Of a DNA stretch of 64,000 nt, positions 1-11,340 are shown piece by piece. The DNA comes from Haliclona indistincta (lineage: Eukaryota > Porifera > Demospongiae > Haplosclerida > Chalinidae): assembly GCA_964017065.1 (NCBI GenBank), contig OZ024788.1, positions 900,727 through 964,726 of the forward strand, given 5' to 3'. The notes under the pieces were generated by a model that did no database searches, had not been told where the DNA came from, and saw only the letters and a list, made by a program, of their open reading frames with translations. A program made the position numbers and the translations under genes. How positions within the stretch are numbered: position 1 is the first letter of the stretch; every line of letters starts with the position of its first letter.

Positions 1-80
1 TCCGCCATAATTTTTGTTTAATACTTTAATACACAAGTAAAGTAAAAAAGTTTTAATAAAAAAAACTAAAAAGTGTAGGG

Positions 81-268
81 ATGACGCTTGCAAAAGTAAA
101 GGAACAAGATGGGATGATGCTTGCAAAAGTAAAGGAACAAGATGGGATGATGCTTGAAAAAGTAAAGGAACAAGATGGGATGATGCTTGCAAAAGTAAAG
201 GAACAAGATGGGATGACGCTTGCAAAAGTAAAGGAACAAGATGGGATGATGCTTGCAAAAGTGAAGTA
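81..268 (+). repeat. 33-bp tandem repeat, left foldback arm
   Basis: Five full units and a partial one of a 33-bp repeat (ATGATGCTTGCAAAAGTAAA begins each unit). The unit is a multiple of three, so an 11-residue peptide repeat stays open, but the array is mirrored at 665-851 and lies in a transposon, so I do not call it a gene. Confidence 0.9.
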
Positions 269-399
269 TGTAAAAGTCCCAAGTATCCCTACATCAGCGG
301 CTTGCTGCGATGGCGTGTAACTGACAAATGCGGAATCCTCTTCCTATACCTTTTACAACCGTCAATTACTTAATCGGACTGTGTGACAGTGTCTTCCAA

Positions 400-625
400 A
401 CCACAGATACCTCTAGTTATTCACAACTGTCAACTACTTCATCGGACCAAACACAGATACCTCTAGTTGTTTACAACCGTCAATTACTTCATCGGACTGC
501 GTCCTCCAAACACAGATACCTCTAGTTGTTTACAACCGTCAATTACTTCATCGGACTGCGTCCTCCAAACACAGATACCTCTAGTTGTTTACAACCGTCA
601 ATTACTTCATCGGACTGCGTCCTCC
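400..625 (+). repeat. 59-bp tandem repeat in foldback loop
   Basis: About four copies of a 59-bp unit (ACAGATACCTCTAGTTGTTT begins the unit) fill the loop between the two arms. The leftmost copies are diverged and an incomplete copy begins near 340. Confidence 0.85.
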
Positions 626-664
626 TTCAAGCCGCTGATGTAGGGATACTTGGGACTTTTACAT

Positions 665-851
665 ACTTCACTTTTGCAAGCATCATCCCATCTTGTTCCT
701 TTACTTTTGCAAGCATCATCCCATCTTGTTCCTTTACTTTTGCAAGCATCATCCCATCTTGTTCCTTTACTTTTTCAAGCATCATCCCATCTTGTTCCTT
801 TACTTTTGCAAGCATCATCCCATCTTGTTCCTTTACTTTTGCAAGCGTCAT
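665..851 (-). repeat. 33-bp tandem repeat, right foldback arm
   Basis: Inverted counterpart of the array at 81-268, with the same unit count. The variant third unit (a G-to-A-type change giving CTTGAAAAAG) sits at the same rank from the outer end in both arms. Confidence 0.9.
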
Positions 852-2343
852 CCCTACACTTTTTAGTTTTTTTTATTAAAACTTTTTTACTTTACTTGTT
901 CCTGTTACTTTTTTTATCACTATCAGTTTGAACTTATTAGCTGTATTCTAGCTATGCTAGCTCTTATTTCATTTTTACAACTCTGTGAGCAGCAGATACT
1001 AGTCTAGTAGATCAGAAGGTTAATAGCCTCTAGACAGAGAGTCAAGGAACATGGAATGTTATTATCGGCAATCACAAGAATAATGAAAACGTTTAAATTA
1101 GTTAGAGAGGTTGAGAGTATGAGTTGACAACATGATATTTCTTAGCACTGTGATGGATGAAGAAAGACTAACACTAACAACTCAGTGTATGATGCCATGG
1201 CTAGTCCGTAGACTAGTCCCAGGCTTGCATGTTGATGTTGATATCACGATCACAGAGGCTTCTAGCTTGTTACAATGTCCAGTTGTCAACAGCACAGGGT
1301 CCTATGGGTATAGCCTACGCCGGGTAGTGTAAGAAACTAGTAGCCTATGCCCCAGGCTGAGATCGGGTAGCCACCGTCGTCCGGTTCGCGCCTGCCGTGG
1401 GTCATGATGTCAGCATAGACAGATCAGTGCTACCCAGGGTATAGTATACTGCTTGTTCATACCTCTAGGCTCTACCTTGCGCGCTGAAGCGCCCAGAGCA
1501 GAGAGAAAGCGACAACCGAGTTCAGTTTCAAAACTGATGTGGGCGGAGTCAATGATCAGCAGCGACAAGAGGGTTAATTAATGGAATCGCTCTAACTGTC
1601 CAAAACGGTCCAAAACCCATGTTTTTCAAGGATTATTCGTTTCTTGTAGTGTTTGATGCCTATCTAAGAAGTAAGTGCACTACCCCAGATGCATACACAT
1701 GCGATGGTGCAGGTTTGGTAGTGATTCGTTCACTCAGGACAGCGCTAGGCTTACTGAAAGAAGAAGAAGAAGAAGAAGAAGAAGAAGAAGAAGAAGAAAG
1801 ATGAACAATTCGCGTGGGCGGCGATTTTAGTTTACCACTTTAGAAACGTCTGCCAGCTTCGCCAAAGATATTTTCTTGCTCAGAACAATCGTCTGATCAA
1901 TCCTAGATGTCTGGAATCTCGAGAAACGCTAATACAGCGAAGGTCTGCAACGGCTCTCTGAGAGTCGCCATCTTGATTTTCGTCGTCAAGCAAGCAGTCC
2001 CGGCGACTTTCATAGACTTCTTGCAAGCGCTCGCACTTCAGATTCCCTCATAGATAGTTAAAATGCAGTAGAAATGTATAACAGTAGAGATATGTGCGAA
2101 AACTCATTTTCACACATGAGTAGCCGCCATCTTAGTTCGAGGTCATCCCTACATATCATTGCCGATCGGCAATGATAATTGTGGCAATAGGAAAAACTTT
2201 TATTTAAATCGCTGATTTAAATTATTTATTATTAATAATAATACAGTACACGTCCACGTAATACATGATTTGTAGAATTAATAATGAGTAGTTTTATAAT
2301 AACAGTAATAATATAGGTGAGGGAGTGAAGATACAGTTAAAGT

Positions 2344-2490
2344 TTAGATAGCTTTAGTCTCGGTCATCACTAGTAGGTCGATCGGACTGGATGCCGATCT
2401 TACATAGTGACCACGAGAGGAACGAGCTCCTCTTAAGCATTGAATCGATGATCTTAGGAGGCAGAATGTGAGTTTACGTTTTGTGTAACA
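2344..2490 (-). pseudogene. Retrotransposon C-terminal fragment (RLE-type non-LTR)
   Basis: The minus-strand frame contains CLLRSSIQCLRGARSS followed by a short tail and a stop. This aligns residue by residue with the C-terminus of the reading frame at 41442-42689 (CFALLRSAVRCLRGSRS). It is therefore the tail end of a related element with the rest missing. Basis: comparison within the window. No catalytic residues are retained. Confidence 0.6.
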
Positions 2491-2990
2491 GTGTAGTTCT
2501 GCAACGCGGCCGAGTATTCTAATTCTACTGATATCCATGGAAAGTTGAAAACTTGCTCTACACAACCCAGAAGAAAACGAGTAGCAAGCTCATCCAGACG
2601 CAGAGTTGCAATGCTGGCAAACAAGTAGGTGGCGGTCGTAATAATGGCTGTTTGCTAGCACGCACAGCTGATATCACAGTCATTGCCGTTTGTTAACCAG
2701 TGTGCTGTCATGGGTGGATAGTATTTGATTAGAATGGACGACGACTGAAACACGGCAGTGCTTGTAATCGGCAAAGGTGTGGTTAACCTATCTGAAGAGG
2801 ACATGTTATCGAACTTGTAGTCCTAATCGTCGTCAGATCAAAGTCTGAAATCTGCAACGATCAAGCGATCAAGGCCAGATTTGGGACGATCAAGGTCTTG
2901 ATCCCGGTCGCGGATCTGGACACGGGTTGATACTAGGTGACCCCCCTTGCACGAATACCCATGGCTGGGAAAATACACCGAAAGTCACGT
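2491..2990. other. Intergenic, no gene seen
   Basis: No convincing reading frame or repeat structure, apart from a GATCAAG-rich stretch near 2860-2910. Confidence 0.5.
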
Positions 2991-3131
2991 GGTATGGTCT
3001 AAGTCATGAATAATGATTACCGCCAATCGCCCGCGAAATCTGAAGCAATCACTTTGTAGCTAGTCCATTTGACTCGATTTGAGGGACTGTAGACGGCCGT
3101 GACTTCTTTAATAGCGTTCTTGAGGCACAAC

Positions 3132-3328
3132 ATTGGAATGATTGTTATTAAAGCTGTTCTTACCTTGTTTTACCCTGTAAGTTAAATTATTCTTGTAACA
3201 CCAACTAATTATTATTTTCATTATTATTATTATTATTATTATTATTGGTTTGTACCCTTGTATTAGCATTGCTACTGGTACGACCTAGCTTGTAGGCTAA
3301 ATTGTCATAAAAAAAAAAAAAAAAAAAA
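3132..3328 (+). mobile_element. Poly(A)-tailed retroposon with 5-bp target duplication
   Basis: About 197 bp ending in a run of some 20 A and flanked by ACAAC on both sides. It contains an ATT microsatellite. The duplicated partner near 11,027 lacks it (empty site), so it inserted after the segmental duplication. It is most likely a 5'-truncated LINE or a SINE; I see no coding sequence. Confidence 0.7.
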
Positions 3329-3633
3329 ACAACGTGATACTGTCTCTACTCTTGGTACAAGGAGCATCCGTTGTTGTACAATAAGCAGCAATGATAAGGC
3401 CCGGGATAACTCGGATACAGATGTCAAGTAGATCAAAAGGTTTAATAATTTATTGTTTTAATAACAGTAACACAACCATAACCATGTCAACAGAGCTAAG
3501 CAACCGTCAGCTATATAATTAATATGATTATGTACTAGAAAACAATTACAGTGTTACTAGTATAAAAAGTTACTGTTTTATATACAAATCAAGCTAATAG
3601 ATTAATATAAAACACACAGCTCAGCAGAGTTAA

Positions 3634-4529
3634 TCAGACTACTTGTTGATCTTTGTCAGCAGTGGTGATACAGATGCATAGATCCACTCCAACCAAGACT
3701 CCAAGGAGCTGAGAGAGAGAACAATGTAACTCACATTGCATGCATTACTAAAGTTGCACGCACACATGCGGTTTTGAAGGAAAAGATAAAATTCTTCATA
3801 CCTCGAGGATGCCCAGAGCAATACATAGTCCACCACCAAACAGAGCCAGAGCGAACACTGCTTCACGAGTGCCTTCAACACAGGACTACACAAGACAAGA
3901 TATCATGGCAAGAATAGTGATTCATAATGTGAGAGAGTGTGCATCAGTAAATACAAGGTGTTTTTAAAAATAACTATTGTTTTGGCTCTAGACTGCAGTA
4001 CTTGTGGTACGTTCTTTAGTCAAGTTAACTATTCACTACATATACTCACATTATCCCATGCAGTCTGATTGACCATTCCGTATGATGTTCCATTGATGGT
4101 TATATTAAGTGTCACTACACGGCAGTTCTCCTGTCCCATTTCACAGGAGCATGATGGCGGCAGCATATCGCCATTTTGACGGAGATAGGCAGAGTTGTTG
4201 TAAGCCCAGTCCAATGGACCATTACCAGCTCCACAGCATCGGAACTAAAGAAAGAGAATAAAAAATTAATAATAAGACCAAATAAAGCTTTGTGCTTACA
4301 GTGTTCTGTAAGAAGTCTACCACTGTGTTTACAGATGGTTGGTATCCTGGATCATCTTGGTTACGCCTGTATAAGATGATCTGTTCTTCAATAACATCAG
4401 AGAGCTGATCTTGAGCTAGTGGAGCCTGAGGAATGATTTAGAGAGATAGAGAGAGTGTATAAGTGTGTGTGCTCACCAGATTATCACGGAACACATAGAT
4501 TACAATAGCTAGCTCCAATGATCTCATAA
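3634..4529 (-). pseudogene. Tetraspanin pseudogene, 5'-truncated duplicate
   Basis: Copies of exons 4-7 of the tetraspanin at 11,341-12,962 are present with identical lengths and splice sites: 4300-4425, 4050-4244, 3802-3885 and 3634-3708 with its stop. They encode most of the large extracellular loop (CCG motif, a PSCSC-type cysteine pair) and the last membrane segment. Exon 3 (from 4477) has a 4-bp insertion (a second AGCT within ATAGCTAGCTCC) that shifts the frame, and its 5' end is lost. Exons 1-2, encoding TM1 and TM2, are absent. A spliced product could not form a four-pass tetraspanin. The retained exons are still open, so the copy is probably young. Confidence 0.8.
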
Positions 4530-4920
4530 TAATGATAATAATAATTATTAATAATAATGCTGCATGATGCTGAAAATGAAGCACCATGCATGGTGCAAAT
4601 GCCTCTAGATGTTCTGTAACTGAGTATGACAGTCTTGACCACAAATATTGTGACACCTTCAGCCCTAGAACTACTGACAAGCATACTAGAGATCGCAACC
4701 AGCAACTAGCACGCACATGCTGTGCTGATGATTGTAGTAGGCACGCCCAGCTGAATTCCACTGCTAGGCTTCAGCTGATTTGATTGCATATAGCTGCAAC
4801 CACTACATTTGCATTATCCAAGAACCTCTAAACAGCAACTTCATATAGTCAAAGCATGTCCAGTGCGTTAGCAACAGTTGTGCTCAAGAGCTTATCTCAG
4901 TGCTGTCATGCTCAGCTATA

Positions 4921-6178
4921 CAAGAAAATAAAAAGATTTCTATCGAAATCAAAAGGATGTAGGGTTGTGAAATCTACCACTGGTCCACAATGTAAACTAA
5001 CAAGGAACAAGCATGGAATGGTAACACGATTGACTTGCTAACAGACCATAGATCCCTACATCAGTGGCTGCTGTGGTTGGCTACAGCTAGTTCAGCTAGT
5101 TGCTGTTGACTGACGCCTGACGTGCATTCAGCTTGTGACAAAATACTGATCTTATGTACAGCCACTGATGTAGGGATCTATGGTCTGTTAGCAAGTCAAT
5201 CGTGTTACCATTCCATGCTTGTTCCTTGTTAGTTTACATTGTGGACCAGTGGTAGATTTCACAACCCTACATCCTTTTGATTTCGATAGAAATCTTTTTA
5301 TTTTCTTGTTTGTGTCCTTTTTTCTTTTTCAGCGAAGTGCAGTTCAATATCATGTACATGTACGTACTGAGCTGTCTTTGTTTCCACCATTGGTTTAGTT
5401 TTCCTGTTGTTGGTGGCTTTTCTTTATTATTAAGAATTTTAAACTTGTAGCTAATAATAATTGTTATGCTGTACATATCAGCTCGCCTACACATGCATGC
5501 AGTGGATACGAGCCCCTCCCACAATTGTTTGTAGACATGTACGGCGGTTGTAATTATCTGGCAAGCGCAGAATGGTGATCCTATACGAGCTTACCGTTCT
5601 TCGAAGACTCCAGACAAATACATGTATGTGTTCTCCGTGATCCATAAGGCGCGTGGCGATACTCAAGCTAGTGCTTGGTCACGTGCGCTAACCACTGCTT
5701 GGTGGTCACGTGCGCTAACCACTGCTTGGTCACGTGCGTATTGCGCAATCACATCAATGGCGTCTAATACTTAGCTGACAATGGATCAAGATCGAGAAAT
5801 CGCGGAATTTATATCGACGTTTCGCTAAAAACTAAGTTCAAAAGGCACCTGCCAGAAGAATTTCATGACTGTTCATGGGTGTTTTGGTCTCGGCATTGCT
5901 CGCGTAAAGGCGCTAGGCGCGCTGAAGAAAGAAGAAAACGAAGATGACGAAACACGATTTTCACCGTTTCCAGGTTCGTCACTTTAGTAACAATTTCGAG
6001 CAATCTCCTTGCTACTGTAAGATGGGGCAACGCCAGAGAGCAGATTTAAGTGTCTTTTGACGTATACAATTCATGACCAAGCGAAATATCAGCGTTTGAA
6101 CGCTAATACATTGTATGTAGCCGCCATCTTGTTTTCTCGTTCAACCCTACATAGGGAGGCACTACCGTGCCTCCCTAA
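4921..6178 (+). mobile_element. Helitron-like foldback element, copy 2
   Basis: 1258 bp. It starts CAAGAAAATAAAAAGATTTC after a genomic A. Left arm about 4921-5075 and right arm about 5156-5312 are inverted copies with an 80-bp loop. The body contains AAGGCGCTAGGCGCGCTGAAG and CGTCACTTTAGTAACAATTT. TAGCCGCCATCTTG is at 6118, followed by CCCTACATA, the hairpin GGGAGGCAC-TACC-GTGCCTCCC and TAA, then a genomic T. Related at sequence level to the copies at 32,530 and 57,548. Reading frames inside are short and not conserved. Confidence 0.75.
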
Positions 6179-6600
6179 TAGCTATAGTACTCATATCTCT
6201 TCACTGCATACATGCATATGCATGTGGTGTCTGTTGGTATAATTAAACTAGTGCAATGATCATGAGCATTCCATCGAGGCATTCACACCATTGGTGCTTC
6301 ATTCACTCAGCATGCATGGTTAAGTGTCTTTAAAAAAAATTTATTAGTATTAATTTTAAATACAAGTTTAAGAATACAGAAAAAGTCATGTACAAAGGAG
6401 ACACCAACTAGCGTAAGCTAATACAAGTGATGAAACCTACGATAAAATTTGATATAAAATTAATAAGAGGACACAGATAATCTAAGTAAGAAAAAAAGAA
6501 ATAAATAGTTCAGGACGATCTTTAAAAAAGTTCAGAATGACAAAAATAAGTGAATAAATAAGTGTTGAAATAATAGAAACAGAATGAAAAAGATGAGGTC
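6179..6600. other. Intergenic, no gene seen
   Basis: AT-rich spacer between the foldback element and the 3' end of the NACHT-LRR locus; no supported feature. Confidence 0.5.
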
Positions 6601-6601
6601 A

Positions 6602-6805
6602 CTAACACACAATGAGGAGGGAGGCAGTTCCAAATAGGAACACAACTGAGCTTGAAAGAAGACAAATGAGACTTACTTTTGACTGATGGACCATAATAAA
6701 GAGGACGAGAGTTAGTGCGACGAAGATTAGGATAAGGATGGGAATGAAAAGAGAGGAAGGGATAATGGAGAAGATTCTAAAACACAGTTGCACCTTCTGG
6801 TGTCT
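6602..6805 (-). CDS. Possible 3' exon with two membrane segments
   Basis: An open minus-strand stretch of about 65 codons after ACACCAG, a possible 3' splice site, ends in a stop at 6602. It encodes two hydrophobic segments (IPILILIFVALTLVLFIMV and VVFLFGTASLLIVC) with a short basic linker. It lies 130 bp downstream of the NACHT-LRR stop on the same strand. It could be an alternative last exon giving a membrane-anchored receptor, if the LRR exon is spliced near TGTTGG|GTGTAC at about 6955, or a chance hydrophobic frame. The splice sites are weak. Confidence 0.25.
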   Translation of the reverse strand, partial: RHQKVQLCFRIFSIIPSSLFIPILILIFVALTLVLFIMVHQSKVSLICLLSSSVVFLFGTASLLIVC

Positions 6806-6936
6806 ACAACAACTAAAGAGACTGTAGATTCAATGAGGATAAGTTGTGCGCAGGTATAATATTGCATGTCAACGGACAATAATTGTCATGTAACTATAAT
6901 GCATGATAACATTGTAAAAGGAGGGTTATCAAAATC

Positions 6937-9900
6937 CTAATTCCACGGCCTCAGGTACACCCAACAGCTTTGCTTTTTGATATCAAAACCAATGTCAGAT
7001 AGTCCTTTTTCTCTTCTTGTTGTGTTAGTTGTTGCTACTAATGATGATGCTGCTGCCTCTAAAGCTTGAATTAGTAGGTCAGAAGTTCTCATGTGAGTAG
7101 ATACATGTAAGTTTAATATTAGAAGACAGTTTTTCTTCAGTGACTGTACAAGTTTATTTACGCCTTTCAGCTGAAAACATTCCTGTGTTTGATGGACTAG
7201 TTCAAGCAATTCCTGTGTGTTATCACTGCTAATACACTCTTCATTCCTCCCCGTTGCACTCTCTGATAACTTCAACTCGACTCTGTATTCATAGCGATCA
7301 TTGCATTCCAGAGATGCTACAGAGCTTGTTAGGCTAAAAGGTGTTACTGACGTTTCTAGTAACTTTAGAGTGCTGCTTGTCTGAAGGGCAGTGGTAATAA
7401 GAGCCATGCCAATGTCACCAAACTCATTTTCACTGATGTTCAGCTCTTCTAGTGACTGGTTGACAGCAAGTGCTCCAAAAAGTGAGTCCATGCCCTCATC
7501 TGATATACTACAACTACTTATGTCCAATTTTCTCAAGGTAGTGTTTGTCATAAGTGACAAAGGCATAGCAATATGAGCTATGCCTTTGTCACCAATCTCG
7601 TTGTAACTGATATTGAGCTCTTTTAATGAACTGTTTACAGCAAGTGCTCTAGCTAGTGACTCCGCTCCATCGTCTGATATACCACACAATACCATACTCA
7701 GTGTTCTCAGGATGTTATTTGTTTGAAGAGCAGTGGCAGTGACTTGAGATACAGTATTGCCACTTATCTCGTCTAAACTAATGTTCAGTTTATCAAGTGA
7801 CATATTTTCAGCAAGTCGTCTAGCTAGTGACTCAGCACCCTCATCTGATATGCTAATGTGTAGTGTTTTCAACGTGGTGCATTTCAGAAAATACACTATG
7901 CCATTGCCACTAATCTCATTTAATTCGATATTTAACTCTTCTAATGACCTGTTCACAGCTAGTGCTCTAACTAGTAACTCCGCCCCGTCATCAGATATGC
8001 TGCAACTGCTAATGTTCAGTGTTCTCAGAGTAGTGTTTGTCCGAAGTGCAGTGCAATATGACCTATGCCATTGTCACCAAACTGATTGTCACTGATATTC
8101 AGCTCTTGTAAAGACTTGTTAACAGCAAGACCTCTAGCTAGTGATTTAGCCCCCTCATCTGACATACTGCAACAATTAATGTCCAACATTCTCAAAGTTG
8201 TGTTTGTTTGAAGAACTTCGGATATAATACGAGCATCGCCAAAATCATTAGATATTGTTTTCAGTTCTGTCACTGTATGTAAAGCACTCTTTCCTTCAGC
8301 ATGTTTGGAGTACTCAGCTACTAGTAATCTAAACAAGTGGTCATTGAGAGCACACGCACCTAGGTTCAGTTTGAGGTCACTGCTGTGTCTACTAGCTATA
8401 GCCAAGAAATATCCGATAGACATACATGTATACTCCTGTTCATACAGGTTTACGCCAAAAAGATTCAGTTCGTCACTCATCTTAGATAAAAATTTTCGAT
8501 ATAGTGATTCATTGGTAATTTGTGCGTCAAAGAAAGATTCTAAATAATTGCACAAAGTACGCTTAGAAGATTTGTCTCTAGAAAAATCTCTCTCGGTAAG
8601 AATCTGTTGAACACCTTGAATTGCAAGGTTAGTGAACCAAGCATAGAACTGTAGTACAGCATCGAACCGAGGATTGCCACGCAGGGTTTGGAACACACTC
8701 ACCTGCTCACTTTCTCTCATTTTGGAGATATAATAAGCAGCAAGCAGCTCTTGGATTGATATATGACTAAAATTGTAAAACATTCTTTTGCTACGACTAC
8801 CAGCCCACTGGACCTTCTGCAGCACTCCCATGGTATGGAGATCTTGCTGGACTGACTGAGGTAAGAGGGTCAAAAGTTCATTTTGAGAAAAAACAACTTT
8901 ATTTTGCATGATTCCCTCGTATGCTAATTTACTGACGTTGTTAATATGTTCTTTAAGGTCAAGAGGGAGGTCATTTAGTGAAGATATCGGCAGTTTTATT
9001 GTTCTATTCGGTTGACGGGTATGAACTTCATTATCAATACAGCACAAGAGAACCTCATAAAATAGCTCATATTGGGTGGTGGGTAGAGTACGGTTGTGTT
9101 CTAGATATACTAGTGTAAGAATGGCGGCATTGAGTGGTATGTAACAGCTGCTTTCAATGGCTGGAAATTTACTGAAATGCTCCTTCAGTTTGCTGCATTC
9201 GAGTGTTACTTCATCAGAGGATAGCTGAGTAGACAATGCTTCTCGGAAGTACTCATGAATGCTCTCCTTGGTGAACCCAAGAATCTCAACTCGGTTGACA
9301 TTGGGCCTCTTGTGTAGGTCCAGTGAGGAGTCTGGTCGAGAGGTGATGAGGATGGTAGTGTTGGATGAAACAGTACGAAGGAGTTTGCCAAGGAAAGAAT
9401 TATCAGGGAGACTACTTAGATCTGGAGATGCTCGAAGGCAAGCCGGTGCCTCATCCCAGCCATCAAGAATAATCAAGCATTTCAAGCTATTTTTGACTGA
9501 TTGGGCCACCGTTCCCACAATTTCTTTCTCATCATCGTTTCCACTAGCCACTATGAGAAGCTCATCTAAACTCATGCTTGGTCCAGCTGAATGAACAGCT
9601 GGATGGCGCAGGTATACAAGAGCCACCAGGTCAAACATGGCCAGGTTACCATTGGCCCATTTGTGGCAGTAATGGTGAGCCAGTGTTGTTTTGCCTGACC
9701 CTAATGCTCCCTCTACAAGAATCACTAATGGTCGGCAAGCATTCTCAAAGATGCCATCATCAAAGACGCTATCCCTATCTACTGATACCTTAGCATCCAT
9801 GACTTCCTCGAGCTCTCCTTTGACTCGATGCATTGTCAGTTCATCAGCTTCGCGACCGTACCGCATTCCCTTCTCTTTAGTCATAGCTAGTTTAATGTGC

Positions 9901-10877
9901 TTACTGACTGGTAGTGGCAGCCATGTTGTGGGTGGAGTTTGATACACTCTCTTGAGTCTGTCCACATACACAGAAAGATAGTAATCTGTGTATAGACGAG
10001 AACATCATTAATATTGGAATACATTGATACATACCAGCAGTTGTTGAGTTCAGCACACTACATGATGCAGTCTCACCTTCGCCGCAGCTCTCGTTTCCGC
10101 GTCGACGTCTACATGTATGTTCCAGGCATTTTTTACGCAGAATTGAAGCAATCTCCTTATCTATGCCCTCCAAGATGTTGACAAATCTACTGAATAAATT
10201 AGGTGTCGCCTTAATCGCATTCATAGCCACTGTCGTGAGGCTGGCTATCTTGTGTCCAGGGCCTAACGCTGTAGTTGCACTGATGGCGTCTGTATCAGTG
10301 GCGTAGCCAGAGTGGGGCCTAGTGGGGCCTGTGCCCCACCAAGTTTCACTAGTGCCCCACTCCAAAATCAAGTCTCCTAATTAAAATTCATCAGTTAATT
10401 ATAGCACATACTTGTCTTCATGATCAGTTAGTCTAGCTGAACGCACTTAGCTGACTTATAAGCAATACTGGGCTGATCTGTCTGACTGACGGTCGATCTC
10501 TGACTTGCTGCAGCCATTTTAGGCGTGGCCAATGCGAGGCGTGGCTTGTTTACACGTGTGGCTGGTTAAAAAACGTGCATCTCATGAATATTAATTAGCA
10601 AAAAATTTTCGGGCTCGCTTCGCTCGTTACTTCAGTGCCCCACCTCTGAAAAATCCTGGCTACGCCACTGGTCTGTATGAGTAGCATCAGTGATCAGACC
10701 AGCCTGGAGGAGCTCAGAGGAGAAGGACGGCAGGTCAGCAATAGGAACGCGACGGTTGATAGCTGCAATGTGTCCTTTCACTGCCAAATACTCGGGACTC
10801 TCTGTCTCTAGCGAATGCGCCATAATTTTCGAGGCACAGCGGTATAATTCATCACATGCCTCCCACGTGATATAGAT
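6937..10877 (-). pseudogene. NACHT-LRR (NLR-type) receptor, disrupted
   Basis: Two exons are visible. The upstream one (10,035-10,877, after a CTTAG acceptor; first ATG at 10,823) encodes a helical death-fold-like segment with FSSELLQAGLITDA. The large one (from 9985) begins YYLSVYVDRLKRVY, then a NACHT ATPase with P-loop GALGSGKTTLA, Walker B CLIILDGWDEA and sensor TTILITSRP, followed by a winged-helix/HD-type region and about ten ribonuclease-inhibitor-type LRRs (LEELNISENEFGD pattern). Family role: intracellular sensing of microbial or danger signals by oligomerisation. Two lesions: a 375-bp MITE in the upstream exon (10,296-10,670), and a missing base near 8046-8056 that stops the frame at 8025 although the LRRs continue in the next frame to 6937. 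More 5' exons may be missing, because a segmental duplication abuts the exon. Sequencing error could explain the 1-bp lesion but not the MITE. Confidence 0.8.
10296..10670. mobile_element. hAT-type MITE with perfect 8-bp target duplication
   Basis: Terminal inverted repeats CAGTGGCGTAGCCAG and CTGGCTACGCCACTG bound 375 bp with no coding sequence. GTCTGTAT flanks both ends (10,288-10,295 and 10,671-10,678), the 8-bp duplication typical of hAT. Taking out the element and one duplication restores the reading frame of the surrounding NACHT-LRR exon. Confidence 0.92.
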
Positions 10878-10905
10878 CTAAGCCTCCCACGTGATATAGA
10901 TCTAA
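10855..10905. repeat. 24-bp direct repeat, two copies
   Basis: GCCTCCCACGTGATATAGAT plus TCTAA-type ending occurs twice in tandem at the border between the NACHT-LRR exon and the segmental duplication. One copy supplies the exon's 3' splice site. Confidence 0.85.
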
Positions 10906-11340
10906 GTCATGAATAATGATTACCGCCAATCGCGCGCGAAATCTGAAGCAAGCACTTTGTAGCTAGTCCATTTGACTCGATTTGAGGGACTGTAGACGGC
11001 CGTGACTTTAACAGCGTTCTTGAGGCACACCAGCGTGATACTGTCTCTACTCTTGGTACAAGGAGCAGTCGTAGTTGTACACTGAGCAGCAATGATAAGG
11101 CCCAGGATAACTCAGATACAGATGTCAAGTAGATAAAAAGGTTTAATAATTTATTGTTTTAATAACAGTAACACAACCATAACCATGTCAACAGAGCTAA
11201 GCAACCGTCAGCTATCAATAATTAATATGATTATGTACTAGAAAACAATTACAGTGTTACTAGTATAGAAAGTTACTGTTTTATATACAAATCAAGCTAA
11301 TAGATTAATATAAAACACACACACAGCTCAGCATAGTTAA

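Larger units (their letters stand above)
34..2178 (+). mobile_element. Helitron-like foldback element, copy 1
   Basis: This is a non-coding repeat with the architecture of the family described in the summary. It starts CAAGTAAAG after a genomic A. Its arms (about 34-305 and 629-899) are inverted copies of each other, and CTTGT closes the right arm. The body carries an AAG microsatellite (about 1758-1800) and TTACCACTTTAGAAACG, which matches the body of the 40335 copy. The end is TAGCCGCCATCTTAG at 2121, CCCTACATA, a palindrome TCATTGCCGATCGGCAATGA, then TAA and a genomic T. The longer size comes from tandem arrays in the foldback. No Rep/helicase or transposase reading frame is present, so it would be non-autonomous. 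The boundaries are inferred from the better-defined copies. Confidence 0.6.
2990..4535. repeat. Segmental duplication (partner of 10,900-12,240)
   Basis: From TCTAAGTCATGAATAATG onward this block matches the region just 5' of the NACHT-LRR gene and the 3' two thirds of the tetraspanin gene at 11,341-12,962, introns included. It differs by point changes, a 4-bp insertion in exon 3 and a retroposon at 3132-3328. The match stops in exon 3 of the tetraspanin. Confidence 0.85.

Noticed and set aside
81..320. Reading frame of 11-residue repeats (MLAKVKEQDGM)
   Set aside because: Open only because the repeat unit is 33 bp. It is mirrored in the opposite arm of a foldback element and has no flanking coding signal.
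81..851. CRISPR-like array
   Set aside because: Units are contiguous with no unique spacers, inverted in the second arm, and in a eukaryotic genome.
4921..6178. TGTAGGG...CCCTACA as the terminal repeats of a smaller MITE
   Set aside because: The motif occurs several times within the foldback arms, and the empty-site comparison places the right end beyond it, after the hairpin.
8025..8060. Programmed frameshift in the NACHT-LRR gene
   Set aside because: No slippery heptamer or downstream structure is seen; a simple 1-bp deletion explains it, and the locus carries a second lesion.
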